From positions 158,602 to 222,601 of the forward strand of contig PUDQ02000069.1 of NCBI GenBank assembly GCA_002964805.2: a DNA stretch of 64,000 nucleotides. The letters are read 5' to 3'. A program made the translations under genes and the position numbers. The number at the start of each line of letters is the position of its first letter. The stretch's first letter is position 1. Of this stretch, positions 23,906-34,747 are shown piece after piece. The stretch is from Trametes villosa (Eukaryota; Basidiomycota; Agaricomycetes; Polyporales; Polyporaceae). A model generated the notes under the pieces. The model searched no databases, was not told the DNA's origin, and was given only the letters and a program-made list of their open reading frames with translations.

Positions 23906-24894
23906 GCCACTGCTCGTCCGCTTTCTCCCGTTGGGTATCGCTGTGATGTACGACTGAATGTATTGACGGCGATCGAGCGTCGACTATCTTTCGCCGATAT
24001 GAGTGAGTGCATCTCGCACTCTCCATCGCTTCGATCTCCTGCTCCTGGACGCCTCACGTTTAAAGCGCATAGCGTCTACCCAGTTTTTCTCTGGCGTCTG
24101 CGGCCTGTCTTGACGGTCTCATAACGCCCAGCGTGAAATGCAGCAACCGCGGCGATATGTCGACTACCGTACCCAGGTCCAGAATCGCCGGTGTCGAAGC
24201 AAGACGCGTGGTGGCAGGCGCGCTTCACGCAGTCCGGCGTGGTGGACCTGTATGCGTGCTGTCCAGAGGTGCGTCCCGCTATTCCGTGCTTGTTGTAACA
24301 CTCGATGGGGAGCGCAATGCGCGAGGGCACACTGCCCCTTTCGGTACGTGTTCTTCATGCTTTCTCTAACGTTGACAGAACACTGATACCCAGAGGTTAA
24401 CGGTGCGGTACTTTCTAGATCTACATTCAAGGGTAGCTCTCCTATGACGCTGAGCTGAAACGTGTCCGCATCTGGAAGTCGCGCATTCGCCCGCTTGCGG
24501 CGCCAGGAGGGTTTAAAGCGGCCGCGCATCACAACGTCCTCCTGCATTTCCTCTGCATGCATGCATCCCCGGAGCACTGCATGCGTTAACGACGTATTTG
24601 TTACATGGAGCTTGGGTTCCCAGCGTCCGGCCCCATCGACACATGCCCGGCTCCTGATCCAACCCCGTTGCTTCGTTGTTGGGCGCCAGAAGCTCGCCCT
24701 GGACAGCGGCCTTCCCGGTTCAAGTACCGTGCCGCCATGCTCATTGGCGTTAACCCGACCTCGACCTCCGGACGCCCATTCAGGTGTCTGCCTACGATGC
24801 TTCGACAGAAACATCGCCACATGTACGCTCGTCCCTACAGCCTGAGCCCCATCTACTCTTCACCCTTTGCCACCGACTGGCCAGACATCCCTTC
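23906..24894. other. Intergenic, no gene
   Basis: About 1 kb between SEH1 and the first HET gene. Short frames on both strands show no motif. The HET reading frame is open upstream of its first ATG from about 24784, but nothing there looks conserved. Confidence 0.4.
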
Positions 24895-27082
24895 ATGGAC
24901 TCCTCCACGATCGCTACGCGCTCCTCACCTATGTCTCCGATCGAGGAAGGCGCACTACCACCTAGGCCGTCTACGGTCTGCGAGGCTTGCTGGAGGGGCC
25001 CCTTTGCAGTACATTTTGTGCTGTGGTGCAAGAATGCTTCCGGATCCCACTACGTATGGCGCCAGGAGTGCTGCACCTATTCGTACGTTACCTCGATGCC
25101 GAAGCTGGAGCAAGGCGCGGCGGTCGGCTGCGTGTGGTGCATCGCCCTGAGGTCAGACATTCTCTCAGTACCTAGCGGCATCCCGGAGAGCTCGAGCAGC
25201 GACCGCTTGGGCGGACGATACGCTGTGCTCTTGGGTGCGGGGCGCCCTCTGCGATCGCGTCCAGGTGTGGCTTTTCCTCGTCGGCCGTCTTGGGGAAACC
25301 TAGGGTCTGGCGAATTCAAGATCAAGCTCATCGGACACTGCGGAGAAGCGTCCCATCCGCCGTTTGATACGCAAGCTCTTAGTGTGGAGTTGAATGGCGT
25401 CCGGATACCGAGGCTTGGGGGACCCGACTACGTGATAGCGAAAACCACCCCAGGTGAATACGCTTACAGACGTCCCCTGACAGAAATGTGGCTGACTTAC
25501 TCAATCTCGAGCAGAGGACCCCGCCGCGGCGTACATAACTACGCGAAACCCCACCCCAGACGTTGGATCACTTCGCGCTCTCTCCCTCGCGAAATCGCTC
25601 ATCGAGAAGTGCGTAGGTGGACACGAGAAATGCACCCATGTCTCTCCATCTTCCGATACACGGCTTCCCTCGCGCCTCATCGACTGTACCGACCCCGAGC
25701 ACGTCCGTCTCGCGCCGACCAGGGGTCAATACGGCAAATACCTCGCACTCAGCTACGTATGGGGAGAGGCGCAACCACACCGGACAATACGAGCCAACTT
25801 GGCTGCCTACGAGTCGGACGGGATCGACGCCGTTCTCCTGCCCCAAACCATCCGGGACGCGATCTACGTCACGCACACCCTCGGCTTCCAGTACCTGTGG
25901 GCGGACAGTCTCTGCATCATCCAGGACTCGGACGAAGACAAGCTCCACGAACTTGGGCGCATGCATCTCGTATATCGACACGCGTACATCACCATCATCG
26001 CCGCCAGCGCGACCCGGGTCAGCGACGGCTTCCTCCAAGAGCGGCGATCAAAGCCCTGTGACCTCACTCTCCCCTTCATATGTCCGCGCCGTAGTCCGGG
26101 TGAACCGCACCTCGTAGGAACGGTGCATCTCTACGGGCCCGACTCGCGCCCGGCCCCCACGGATCCTACCACCACACGGGCCTGGTGCCTCCAGGAGTCC
26201 CTGATGTCCCCGCGCACGCTCGTCTTCACGTCGAGGACGCTCCAGTTCAACTGCCACACAGCCTTGCAAGACATCGGCGGCGCATATCACCCACGAGACT
26301 CGCCGACTCAGACCGGGGGCCAGCACTGGCAGCTACCCGACGAGCTATTCCACCCTGATGCGCTCCCGGCGGGACACAACTCGCCAACTTGGGAGAAGCT
26401 GCACGACGCGTGGTGGGAAACCGTGACGAACTACACCCAACGCGCGCTCACCGCACCGTCAGACAAGCTCGTCGCTTGCGGCGCGGTCGCCGAGGCGTTC
26501 GGGTGTTCACTCGATTCGCAGTACCTCGCGGGCTTGTGGCGCCATACTCTTCTGCCTGACCTCATGTGGAAGGCCTATCGTGAGCCGGTCCGCCGTCCCT
26601 CGGTCTTTCGCCCACCGCCCCCTGTTCGTCCTGCACTTTCTCGCTCGCCGATATATCGTGCGCCGTCGTGGTCGTGGGCCTCCGTCGATGGGAAGGTTGA
26701 GGGGTTGCGACACAAGCAGCACTCCATCGCCATCGCCGAAGTCGTGTCTTGCCGAGCAGAGCTGAAGGACCCCGAGGTGCGGTTTGGGGAGGTGACAAGC
26801 GGATCCCTGGTCCTGCGCACCGCGTTGCTATCATGCCGACCCACTCTTTTCACGGAAATTGACGACCAGGCCGATGAAGAAACGGCAGAACGTGGCGATA
26901 CAAGGCACCTGCCTCTTCTGCAATGTCTGGGTGTGGTCCATGGGCTTATTGTCGCGCGTGTACGCGTGGACAGATCGCCAACTCACAGCAGGAGGGTCTT
27001 CCGGCGCATTGGCATCTTCGCGTATTCGGGTGCAGGTGACTGGCTCCAAGAGGTGCCTCATGTAGAGGTGGAGCTGGTGTGA
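24895..27082 (+). CDS. HET-domain protein, cluster copy 1, 708 aa
   Basis: Exons 24895-25453 and 25515-27082 join in phase 1 over a 61-nt intron. Layout: an N-terminal CxxCW-GPFAVHF segment and TYSYVTSMPKLEQGAAVGCVWC (shared by all copies here), a linker, then the HET core KYLALSYVWGEAQPH / LLPQTIRDAIYVTHTLGFQYLWADSLCIIQDSDEDK / YRHAYITIIAASATRVSDGFL / TTRAWCLQESLMSPRTL, and a C-terminal half with DKLVACGAVAEAF, YLAGLWRHTLLPDLMW and YRAPSWSWASVDG. No transmembrane part. HET proteins are associated with allorecognition and cell death; the partner and trigger are unknown. It converges on copy 2, 237 bases apart, and appears intact. Confidence 0.88.
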
Positions 27083-27319
27083 ATGCCCTCCAAACCACCT
27101 TTGACTGTCTCTGCTTGGATTAGGCCTCTTTTCGTACGTTCGGGCCGGTTACCAGCAAGTAACTTCCCTAGTACATTCCGCTTTCTTCTTACCGTACAAC
27201 TGACTCTCGTCTCCCAGTAAAGCGATAGGAGAAGCCGGCCGTCGATGTACGTGGAAATTGCATGGAACGTTCGGCGACGTTGACGAGATGCGAGTGAGTA
27301 TACAGACGATATTGGCTGC

Positions 27320-29798
27320 TCATACAATCTCAATATCCGCGAAACAGTATACCGCGTTCTTCAGATCTCGACCTAGCCGTCGCGCGGCTTCCTCCGCTGC
27401 ACCTTCAGCCTGTCCCGGGGACACCACAGCCGTGCGAAACGAAAACTGGCCGATCCTCCGGTAGCTAATGCCCGCGCACTGTCGCCCTGGATCAGGCTCG
27501 TCAGCAAGAGCGACGACCAAGCCTTTCACCCCCTGTTTGTCCAGCAGCAGCGGGACGGCCCACATTATCCTACTCTCTACGTCCTCACAGTCAATCGTCG
27601 CGACCCCAGAGAGGAGTGCATCCAGATCGACCTCTTCTTCGTCACTTAAGCCGCCGAAGCCCGTTCGGTGCCATGCTAGTGCTTGTCCTGAAGTTTGCAG
27701 CCGAAGTGTGTGATAACCGGGGAGCATATGAGGGCGCAGCAGGCATCGGAGCAATGTCCCGTGTAAAACGAGGGAACCGCCTGTCACTCGTCCGAACGGG
27801 AGCGCCTTGTCCTCGAGAACGACCTCGCACTGCACGACCTTGGCGAGCGCATTCTCTGCGAGGAACTCGTAAGACCACCGCCAGGCGTTCGCAGTGATTT
27901 CGCCCTCGTCCGACGCCCACGACCATGACGGCGCGCGATACACGTCCGGGCGGCGCAGGTACGTGTTCCATCGCTTTGCCCAGAGCAAGTTCCCAATGAG
28001 CGCGTCGCGCCATAGTCCCGCGAGGTAGTCGGAGCGCAGGACGCGATGGAAAACCTCCGCGACTGCGCCGCATGCGACGAGCTTGTCCAGCGGGTGGCTC
28101 GCCGTCCGGCAGCTGTAGTCCTCGACGACCTCCAGCCACGCACCGTGCACGTCGTCCCACTCCTTGGAGCACCGCTTGATCGGAGGCGGCTCTGGGAGAA
28201 AGAGCGCATCGGGGATCCTCCGGTCGTCGAGCTGGTCCCAGAGCGAGTCCCCGACATTCCGTGTGGAGGTGAGGCACCGGAACTGAAGTGTGCGCGGGGT
28301 GAAGATGAGGGCGCGCGGCGACATGAGGTATTCTTGCATGCACCACGCGCGCGTGCTGATGGGCCCCACTATGTCGCGCGAGCTGTGTGGCGAGGAGTCC
28401 AGGGCAGAGCCGTGTATCTGGAATGGGGTGATATGCACTGTTCCAATCTGGAGCGCTGCAGGAGTGGAGACGGGAGGCGTCTCTGCCAAACCATCCGTGG
28501 GTGGCTGAGGGCCTGGAGGACATATGAAAGGGAGGGTGATGTCGCCCCCCGCGCGAAGGTCGTCGAGATTCATTTGCGGTGGGGGCGGCCGTTCTTGGAG
28601 GAAGCCATCGCCGACCCTTTCCGCGTTCGCGGCGATGATCGTGAGATGTGCGAGGCGATAGACGTCGTGCATACGTCCCAGCTCGCGCCGTTTGTCCTCG
28701 TCCGAGTCCTGGATGATGCAGAGAGAATCTACCCAGAGCAGCTGAAACCCGAGCGCGTGCGTGATGTATATTGCGTCGCGGATGGTCTGCGGGAGAAGGG
28801 AGGGGTCGATGCCGCGCTCGTATGCGGATAAGTTGATTTTGGTCGTCTTGTGGACCTGGTCGCCTCCCCAGACATAGCTCAGCGTGAGGTATTGTCCACT
28901 TTGGCCGTCCGTTGAGGCGAGATATGGGTGACTGGGATCGGTGCAATCGATGAGACGTGTCGGGAGAGGAGGGGAGATAGTCGAGTGGGCCAGGCAGTGC
29001 TCGTGTCCGTGGACGCACTCGTCGATGTGCTCCTTAGCGAGAGCTAGGGCGCGAGAGGACCCGACGTCCAGGATAGGGCTGCGCATGACAGTATTGGGCG
29101 CAGCGGGGTCGCCTAAAAACATCGTCCGCCCTTAGCTCGAGAAAGCACGTGCGATCGTCTACCAAGGCCAACTCACCTTCGTCTGCGTACACAAAGCCTG
29201 TGAAGCATTCCCGGTCGTTGATAGACACTGTTACAACTTGGATGTTCTCTGGAGTCCAGCCAGTGTGACGTTGCACAGAGCCTCGCATTGTGACCTCCAT
29301 CGCTCGCTCAGGTGCTGCCGAAGCGCCTTCAGGAGTGTCTGACCCGGCCTGCAGCGCGACTAAGAGCTGACACCAAGTACATCCCGCAGTAGCACGGCGC
29401 GTTAATTCGGCTAAAGAGGTGGAGTGCGTGTAAGATCTGCTCCACTGCCGGAGCAGTTGTCCGCCCCGCGACAGCTTGCAGGGGAGACCGAGATGAACAG
29501 CGAAGGGACCCTCCCAGCAAGCGTCGCAAATCGAGGAAGGTTTGGGCGGCAGGATGCGATCGTCGACGCGGTCTTCGGAAAAGAAGGGTAGCTGACAGAG
29601 AGTACACTCTAGCGGGATGCGGGTAGGGGAAGCCTTCCTATAGAGAAGTTCTGGAGCGGCGGAGAAATGAGCCGGTACTTGTGGAGGCGGGCGCAAGGTC
29701 GCGGACTCGGAGACCGGCAAGAGTGATGAGGGGCGTTTACTGTGACAACATAAGCAACCAGGGAGACACAGAACTCGAGAAAAACCGGAACCGCCCAT
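27320..29798 (-). CDS. HET-domain protein, cluster copy 2, 804 aa
   Basis: Exons 29798-29177 and 29112-27320 join across a 64-nt intron in phase 1, at the same place as in copy 1. The order of motifs is the same: ICDACWEGPFAVHLGL, SYTHSTSLAELTRRATAGCTWC, YLTLSYVWGGDQVHK, LLWVDSLCIIQDSDEDK, TIIAANAERVGDGFLQER, STRAWCMQEYLMSPRAL, YSCRTASHPLDKLVACGAVAEVF, YLAGLWRDALIGNLLW, YRAPSWSWASDEG. The first 30 residues are hydrophobic and Cys-rich and may not be coding; another start is possible. All core residues that I can compare with copy 1 are kept, so this copy looks functional. Confidence 0.87.
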
Positions 29799-30093
29799 GG
29801 TAAGTTAGAGCGTTATGTTGGCCGAAGGGTGGGGGAGACGTCGCCTGAGAAGCTTGCATTCGCCGCTCGCGACCATGGATGCGCCTCTCCCACCGGCCGC
29901 ATGGAGAAGGCGTGGCTGTCGAGATATCACGGCAAATACCGAGGCTTGTTCCAAAGTACGCCATGCGGAAACGAGGTGCTTGAAGTGGTCAAATTGCTAC
30001 CGTGAGGACGCACGTCTAGTCACTATTGTCAGCGCTTGGTCAGAAACATTTATAACCCAGCACATACCTTGTCGCATTACTGGCATCGCTCTC

Positions 30094-31640
30094 TCATACG
30101 ATCTCAACCTTCATCGAAGGGCAGTTTCCGTCCATCACAGCCTGAGTGAGCGGGCCCCACAGTGGATGCTCCGAGTCCGTCTCCATTTCCATCAATAGCT
30201 CTTGGAAGTACCCAACTCTCCGAAAGCGAGGCTTCTGGCGCTCATCTTTTGGGCTAACCGATGGAGGAGCAACTCGCTCGAGGACAACCCCGGCGAAGTG
30301 CACACGGCGATTGCTCCAGACGGACCGCACAAAAGGGACGACCCACATCCTCCCAGGCAGTTCGTCGTCATCGCTATCGAGAGTTACGTTTGCGTGGTCC
30401 TCCAGTTTCGTCGAGTCGCCAGGTTCGTCTTCTACTTCCGAGTTTGTACCGCCCAAACCCCACTGCTGGCGGCGTGCGTCCTCGAAAGACGGTAAGGGTA
30501 CCGTCCAACATCCAGGTGCATATTGATGAGCGCGTCCACCGTGGCAAAGTAGCAGCGTTCCCCGGAGAACGAGCGTCCCGTCTGTAACTCGCCCGAACGG
30601 AAGCGCGGTATTTTCGAGTGTAACCGTGCACTTGACGACCTCCGCGAGCGCGACGGTCTGGGTGTCTGCGAAGTCCATGGTATACAGGGGCCGGTGCTGG
30701 ACGATCCCGTTGAGCGCTGCCCATGACCAGGAGGGTGCACGGTACGCTGCCGGACGGGTATGGCGCTGTCCGAGCATCGAGGACTCGACCTTGTCAGCCT
30801 CCCACAGCAGGTCGGTGAGGAGCGTGTCCGAGTCCCACAGACCCGCGAGGTACTCGGAGCGCAGGGCACGGTGGAACTGCTCCGCGATCGCAGCACACGC
30901 GACCAGCTTGTCCGACTCGACGCTAGCCGCGCGGCGGCTGTAGTCCTTCACGACCTTCATCCAGGCGGTGTGTATGTCCTTCCACTCCTTCGAGCCAGGC
31001 TTCGCATCGGGCAGGACTGGGAGGAAGAGGCTGTTGGGTATCCGGGGTTCGTTGATGACTAGCCCTTGATAGCTCCGGTCGCCCAACTTCTCCACAGTGC
31101 CCCGTCATCTGATGAAATCTAGAATTAGCTCTATCCCCGCAGTCGACATGATGAATGCTCCTGCATGCTCGCCGACGCACCTGGAGCCGCGTATACGAAT
31201 CCTCTGAAGTCTTCCGAGAATGCGTTGCTGCTGATGACTAGCCCTTGATAGCTCCGGTCGCCCAACTTCTCCACAGTGCCCCGCACCGTGATGGTCAGCC
31301 TTTCGCCGGGGTCGTCTTCCTCCGAATCGGAATCGCTGTGGACCCCGTGGAGGATGAGTCGACACCAAGCGCAGCCTGCGTCGGCGCGAGACACTAGTTT
31401 TGCGAAAGAGGTCGAGTACGAGATCTCTTCAGGCCAGCGCCGGAACCATTGTCCGTCTAGGGGTGACACCCAAGGAAGCGCGAAGTTCTTGGAACAAAGT
31501 CTCTCCCAGCATGTGTTGCAGACAGATCGAGGTGTAGGCGGCAGAGGGAGATCGTCGACACGGGCCTCAGAGGAGAAGGGGAGTTGGTCGAGGGCGGAAT
31601 CTTCGGGAAAGAAAGGGAGTTCATGGATGGTTGCGGCCAT
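30094..31640 (-). pseudogene. HET-domain gene, cluster copy 3, HET core deleted
   Basis: Exon 1 (31640 to about 31179) encodes the shared N-terminal segment (VCNTCWE, SYSTSFAKLVSRADAGCAWC) and the intron that follows is still recognisable. Directly after it lies a second copy of a 52-bp piece of exon 1 (31053-31104 repeats 31232-31283), fused to the downstream half at EPRIPNSLFLP. The whole HET core found in copies 1, 2 and 5, about 300 codons, is missing. If the old intron is removed, the frame meets a TAG within 20 codons. The 3' half (30094-31095) is still open and keeps DKLVACAAIAEQF, YLAGLWDSDTLLTDLLW and AAYRAPSWSWAALNG. It can be transcribed at most as a truncated protein. Loss looks fairly recent, because the remaining frame is undamaged. 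Confidence 0.8.
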
Positions 31641-31769
31641 AGAGATCGAATGGGGAAGCTCGGTGAGGAGGATATGTTGAGACGGTACAGTTGCAGAGCA
31701 GGATCAGCTTATCGTCGACCGTCGTTGACCGTCGTGCATATCCCAGCTCCCACGCAGCTTGCCTAGCGC

Positions 31770-32339
31770 TCAGAATCGGAGTCGAGGCATCGGTGATCCC
31801 CGCCCCGGCAGCGAAGAGAGGCGTTGGAGGTGCGTCCCGTGCAGAACTAAAATGCCGCCCGGCACCCATCTGAATGGGAGCGCCGCGCCTTCGCGCACGA
31901 CATCGCACTGTACCGCCTTCGCGGCCATGAGGATGCAGGGATACACCCCCGGGCAGCGCAACCGTATGCGCCCTGTCGCTTCGCCCGGAGCAAGCCGCCA
32001 TCGAGGAATTCGCGCCTGAGCCCCGCGGGATAGTCTGAGCGCAGGGCGCGCGAGAAGGCCTCTGCGACCGGGCTGCGCGACAGGCTTGTTCAACGGGTGG
32101 ATCGCCGTGCGGCAGCTGTGGTCGTAGACGGTCTTCAGCTACGCACCGCGCACGTCGTCGCCCACCTGGGAGCTTCGCTCGATCAAAGGCCGTCCGGGGA
32201 GGAAGAGAGCGTCCAGTATCCGCCGGTTGTCAACATGGCCCCAAAGCAAATTCCCGACGTTCCACGAAGAGGCGACGCGGAACGATATGAGGGAGAGACC
32301 TGTCGGAGACATCAGTAACCTCGCCTCAAGGATCCGCAA
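31770..32339 (-). pseudogene. HET-domain relic, cluster copy 4
   Basis: The minus strand matches the post-HET region of copy 2 in broken frames: NVGNLLWGHVDNRRILDALFLP against NVGDSLWDQLDDRRIPDALFLP, then YDHSCRTAIHPLNKPV against YSCRTASHPLDKLV, and AKAVQCDVVREGAALPFRWVPGG against AKVVQCEVVLEDKALPFGRVTGG. Stops and frame changes separate these pieces, and the ends of the gene are gone. It is a dead fragment of the same family lying head to tail behind copy 3. Confidence 0.8.
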
Positions 32340-32674
32340 AGCGTTCTCGACACATAGCTACCTTGCCCTCGACACTAGTAGGAGGATCGCGACTCGACCG
32401 GTGATGAAGATGCTGCCATCATGTCTAACCTGGCCTGTTGACGACTCGGGATCCAGAAATGAGAGTTGCGGAGCAAGGACAGTTGGGGAAACCACGATAG
32501 CAATGGGGATAATGCGGGAGAGAGCAAGTAGCTACGTACACGAGAGGACAACAAAAGCATCGACGACCGTGCAGGGGCGATAAATACGACATATAAAAAC
32601 AAACCATTGCAAACACAGCGGGAAAACGACGAGGGATGGAAAGCAATCCAGTGGGAGTCCGTGCAGCGATCAAC

Positions 32675-33048
32675 TCACAGGGCTGGATGCCTGTTAATAA
32701 CTAGACCAGTGCGGATTTTCGAGGGAGAAAAACGTACCTGTACTTGTGCCCCGTACGCAAGAGCCAATATGCGGACCCGAAGCTGGCGAGCATGGCACAT
32801 GCAAGGAGCGCGACGAGGAGTGCCATTCGCTTCTCGTACGAAGCCGGGACGAACTCCGCGACCTTGCCCGGGAGGAGTTCGCTGCGTCCTTGAGTTTTCG
32901 GTACTGACCGAGAGTATGCAGCGCTGGACGAGGGCGATGGGGAGACGGAGAGGCGCGCGGGAGGTGCGCGCAAGCGGTAGGAGCCCTTCTCAAGCGAGAT
33001 AGACGGCGAAGCTTGTGCAATCCGCACAGAAGGGATATGGAATGGCAT
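32675..33048 (-). CDS. Small single-pass membrane protein (hypothetical)
   Basis: Exons 33048-32738 and 32690-32675 join over a 47-nt intron (GTACGT donor, TTATTAACAG acceptor), giving about 108 aa. After a Ser/Pro-rich, basic N-terminal half comes one strong hydrophobic helix, MALLVALLACAMLASFGSAYWLL, followed by a short basic tail RTGHKYRHPAL. This fits a tail-anchored or single-span protein. No family recognised. The gene lies alone between the HET relic and the unresolved gene at 34 kb, and might have more exons upstream. Confidence 0.45.
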
Positions 33049-33611
33049 GCTGCGTACGCGTTTGCGGATGCGTTCACTGGCTTAGGCGGTACGAGGGATA
33101 TACGGTGTGCGATGCTGCGTGTTCCCAACTGCTTGTCGGGGGCGATCAGACGTCGAGTTTGGTACGCGTGATCGAGATTTCGAGAGAAAGAACACTGACC
33201 GAAAAAGACTATCTCCAGTAGCTGCAACCCTTGATCCTTGCGCCGGACGCTGAGGGGCGTACACTTCCCGACTCTGGGTGCTCCGGCTACACGTTGGACG
33301 TGCTTTGAAACGAGGACGGGGATGGAGGGGGACGCCTTGTGGTGAACGCGGTTATAACGCTAGTTGTGCCAAGTAAAAGCCAGCACTAGATCACGGAAAC
33401 TTGAAAGAAGGCTTCAGAGGTATGTAGAACGCTGAGCTCGAGGGCGTCGCAGGTGGTGGTCGGGGAACAACGTCCACAGTACTATTGGCGCCCGACTCGC
33501 TCCTCCGGTCAGCCTCGGCTAAGTACGGCTAAAACTTGGCTTGGCCTAGTACTTCTCCTTCATCCTCCGGGCTCTTGAGTTTTTGCATGCACTCGCCCTT
33601 GTACGACTCAT
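33049..33611. other. Intergenic, no gene
   Basis: About 560 bases with only short frames. Nothing recognised. Confidence 0.4.
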
Positions 33612-34680
33612 TCAATCCACCCCACGCCTTTCTGAAGACTGATAGGAATTGTTTTGCGTATTCTTGAGGTCGGTCATCTTGTTGGGGAGCCAGACTGAGT
33701 AAGTACTATACGACACCTGTGGGATGGTGATTGACTTGTCCTGCTCGTGGCGGCACGTCCTGCGGCGGGTGAGTAGCACAGATTGCTCCGCGCGTGATTC
33801 TCCGCTAATTTCTCTCACCCAGAGACGACACCAGGGCGCCTCCTTACTCTGCGATACAGTCACTGCGCTTTTTGATGGGATGGCAAAGAAGACATATAGC
33901 GAGTATGCGTGCTCTTTCCTCCACCGACACCAGGTTGACCCCGTCCTTCGTCGGATCCCACTCTTCCGGGCGGATACCTCCCTCAGCATGCACCTTTTCC
34001 CCAGCACATCCACCCTCATCGATCAGGAAACCCCCAGTACGATGAGCGCCCTCCCGCCAAACACGGACATACCACGTTCGGTTCGTCCAAGGCCATATGC
34101 CAGGCACTCTGTCCCGCCACAGTTCCGGCTGGGTTTTAGAGGGTTTGCATCCCCCATCGACCAAATATGTAGAGCAGTACGTCCAGCCTGGCAGCGTACC
34201 TCCGTCGACGCTGAAGTGCTTATTCGGCTGCCCGGCCTCTTCAGCCTCTACCTCACCGTCTTTCGCGCGTGGCTTGTGTACATGCAGCGCAATTATCTCG
34301 GACAGCGACCTGCCGCACCGGCGCACGCGGGTGATAAGGATGACGGGGAATGTCATGTCGTTTCCGCCGAGCCATGTAACTGCCGAGAGTACCCTGCGAA
34401 CCACATGATAGACGCACACTCAAGTCGTTGTACTAATCTCTTCCTTCTTCATATACGACCACAGCGAAGGCTCTTCATCAATCGCACGTGTAGCAGCTCG
34501 GAAGGCTCGCAGACCTACAGTCATCGCGACAACTCTAGCCAGGTGATTGCCGCAAATTGGTCCTCCCAGCTCCGCCGACGCCCACGAGCTCCAGGTAGTG
34601 CCACACACTTGTAGCAAATGCTGGGGCATATCCACATCAGAGCAGCCTGGAGAGAACTGTAACATCGTGAATACGTACTG
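33612..34680 (-). CDS. Unresolved multi-exon hypothetical gene
   Basis: Three minus-strand frames look like exons of one gene: about 34680-34420 (VVAMTVGLRAFRAATRAIDEEPSLW), 34419-33844 (a 190-codon frame with MTFPVILITRVRRCGRS and LPGWTYCSTYLVDGGC) and a last piece ending at 33612. Amino-acid use is balanced and a helix-like segment is visible, but I could not fix the introns with confidence, and the first exon has no clear ATG. I recognise no family. It could also be a degraded gene. It sits tail to tail with nothing obvious and just downstream of HET copy 5, on the same strand. Confidence 0.35.
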
Positions 34681-34747
34681 CCAGGTCCGAGGATGCCTGG
34701 AGGAGACCTGAGAAGGAAGCGATTCGGGCTTGCCGCATGATCGGAGA

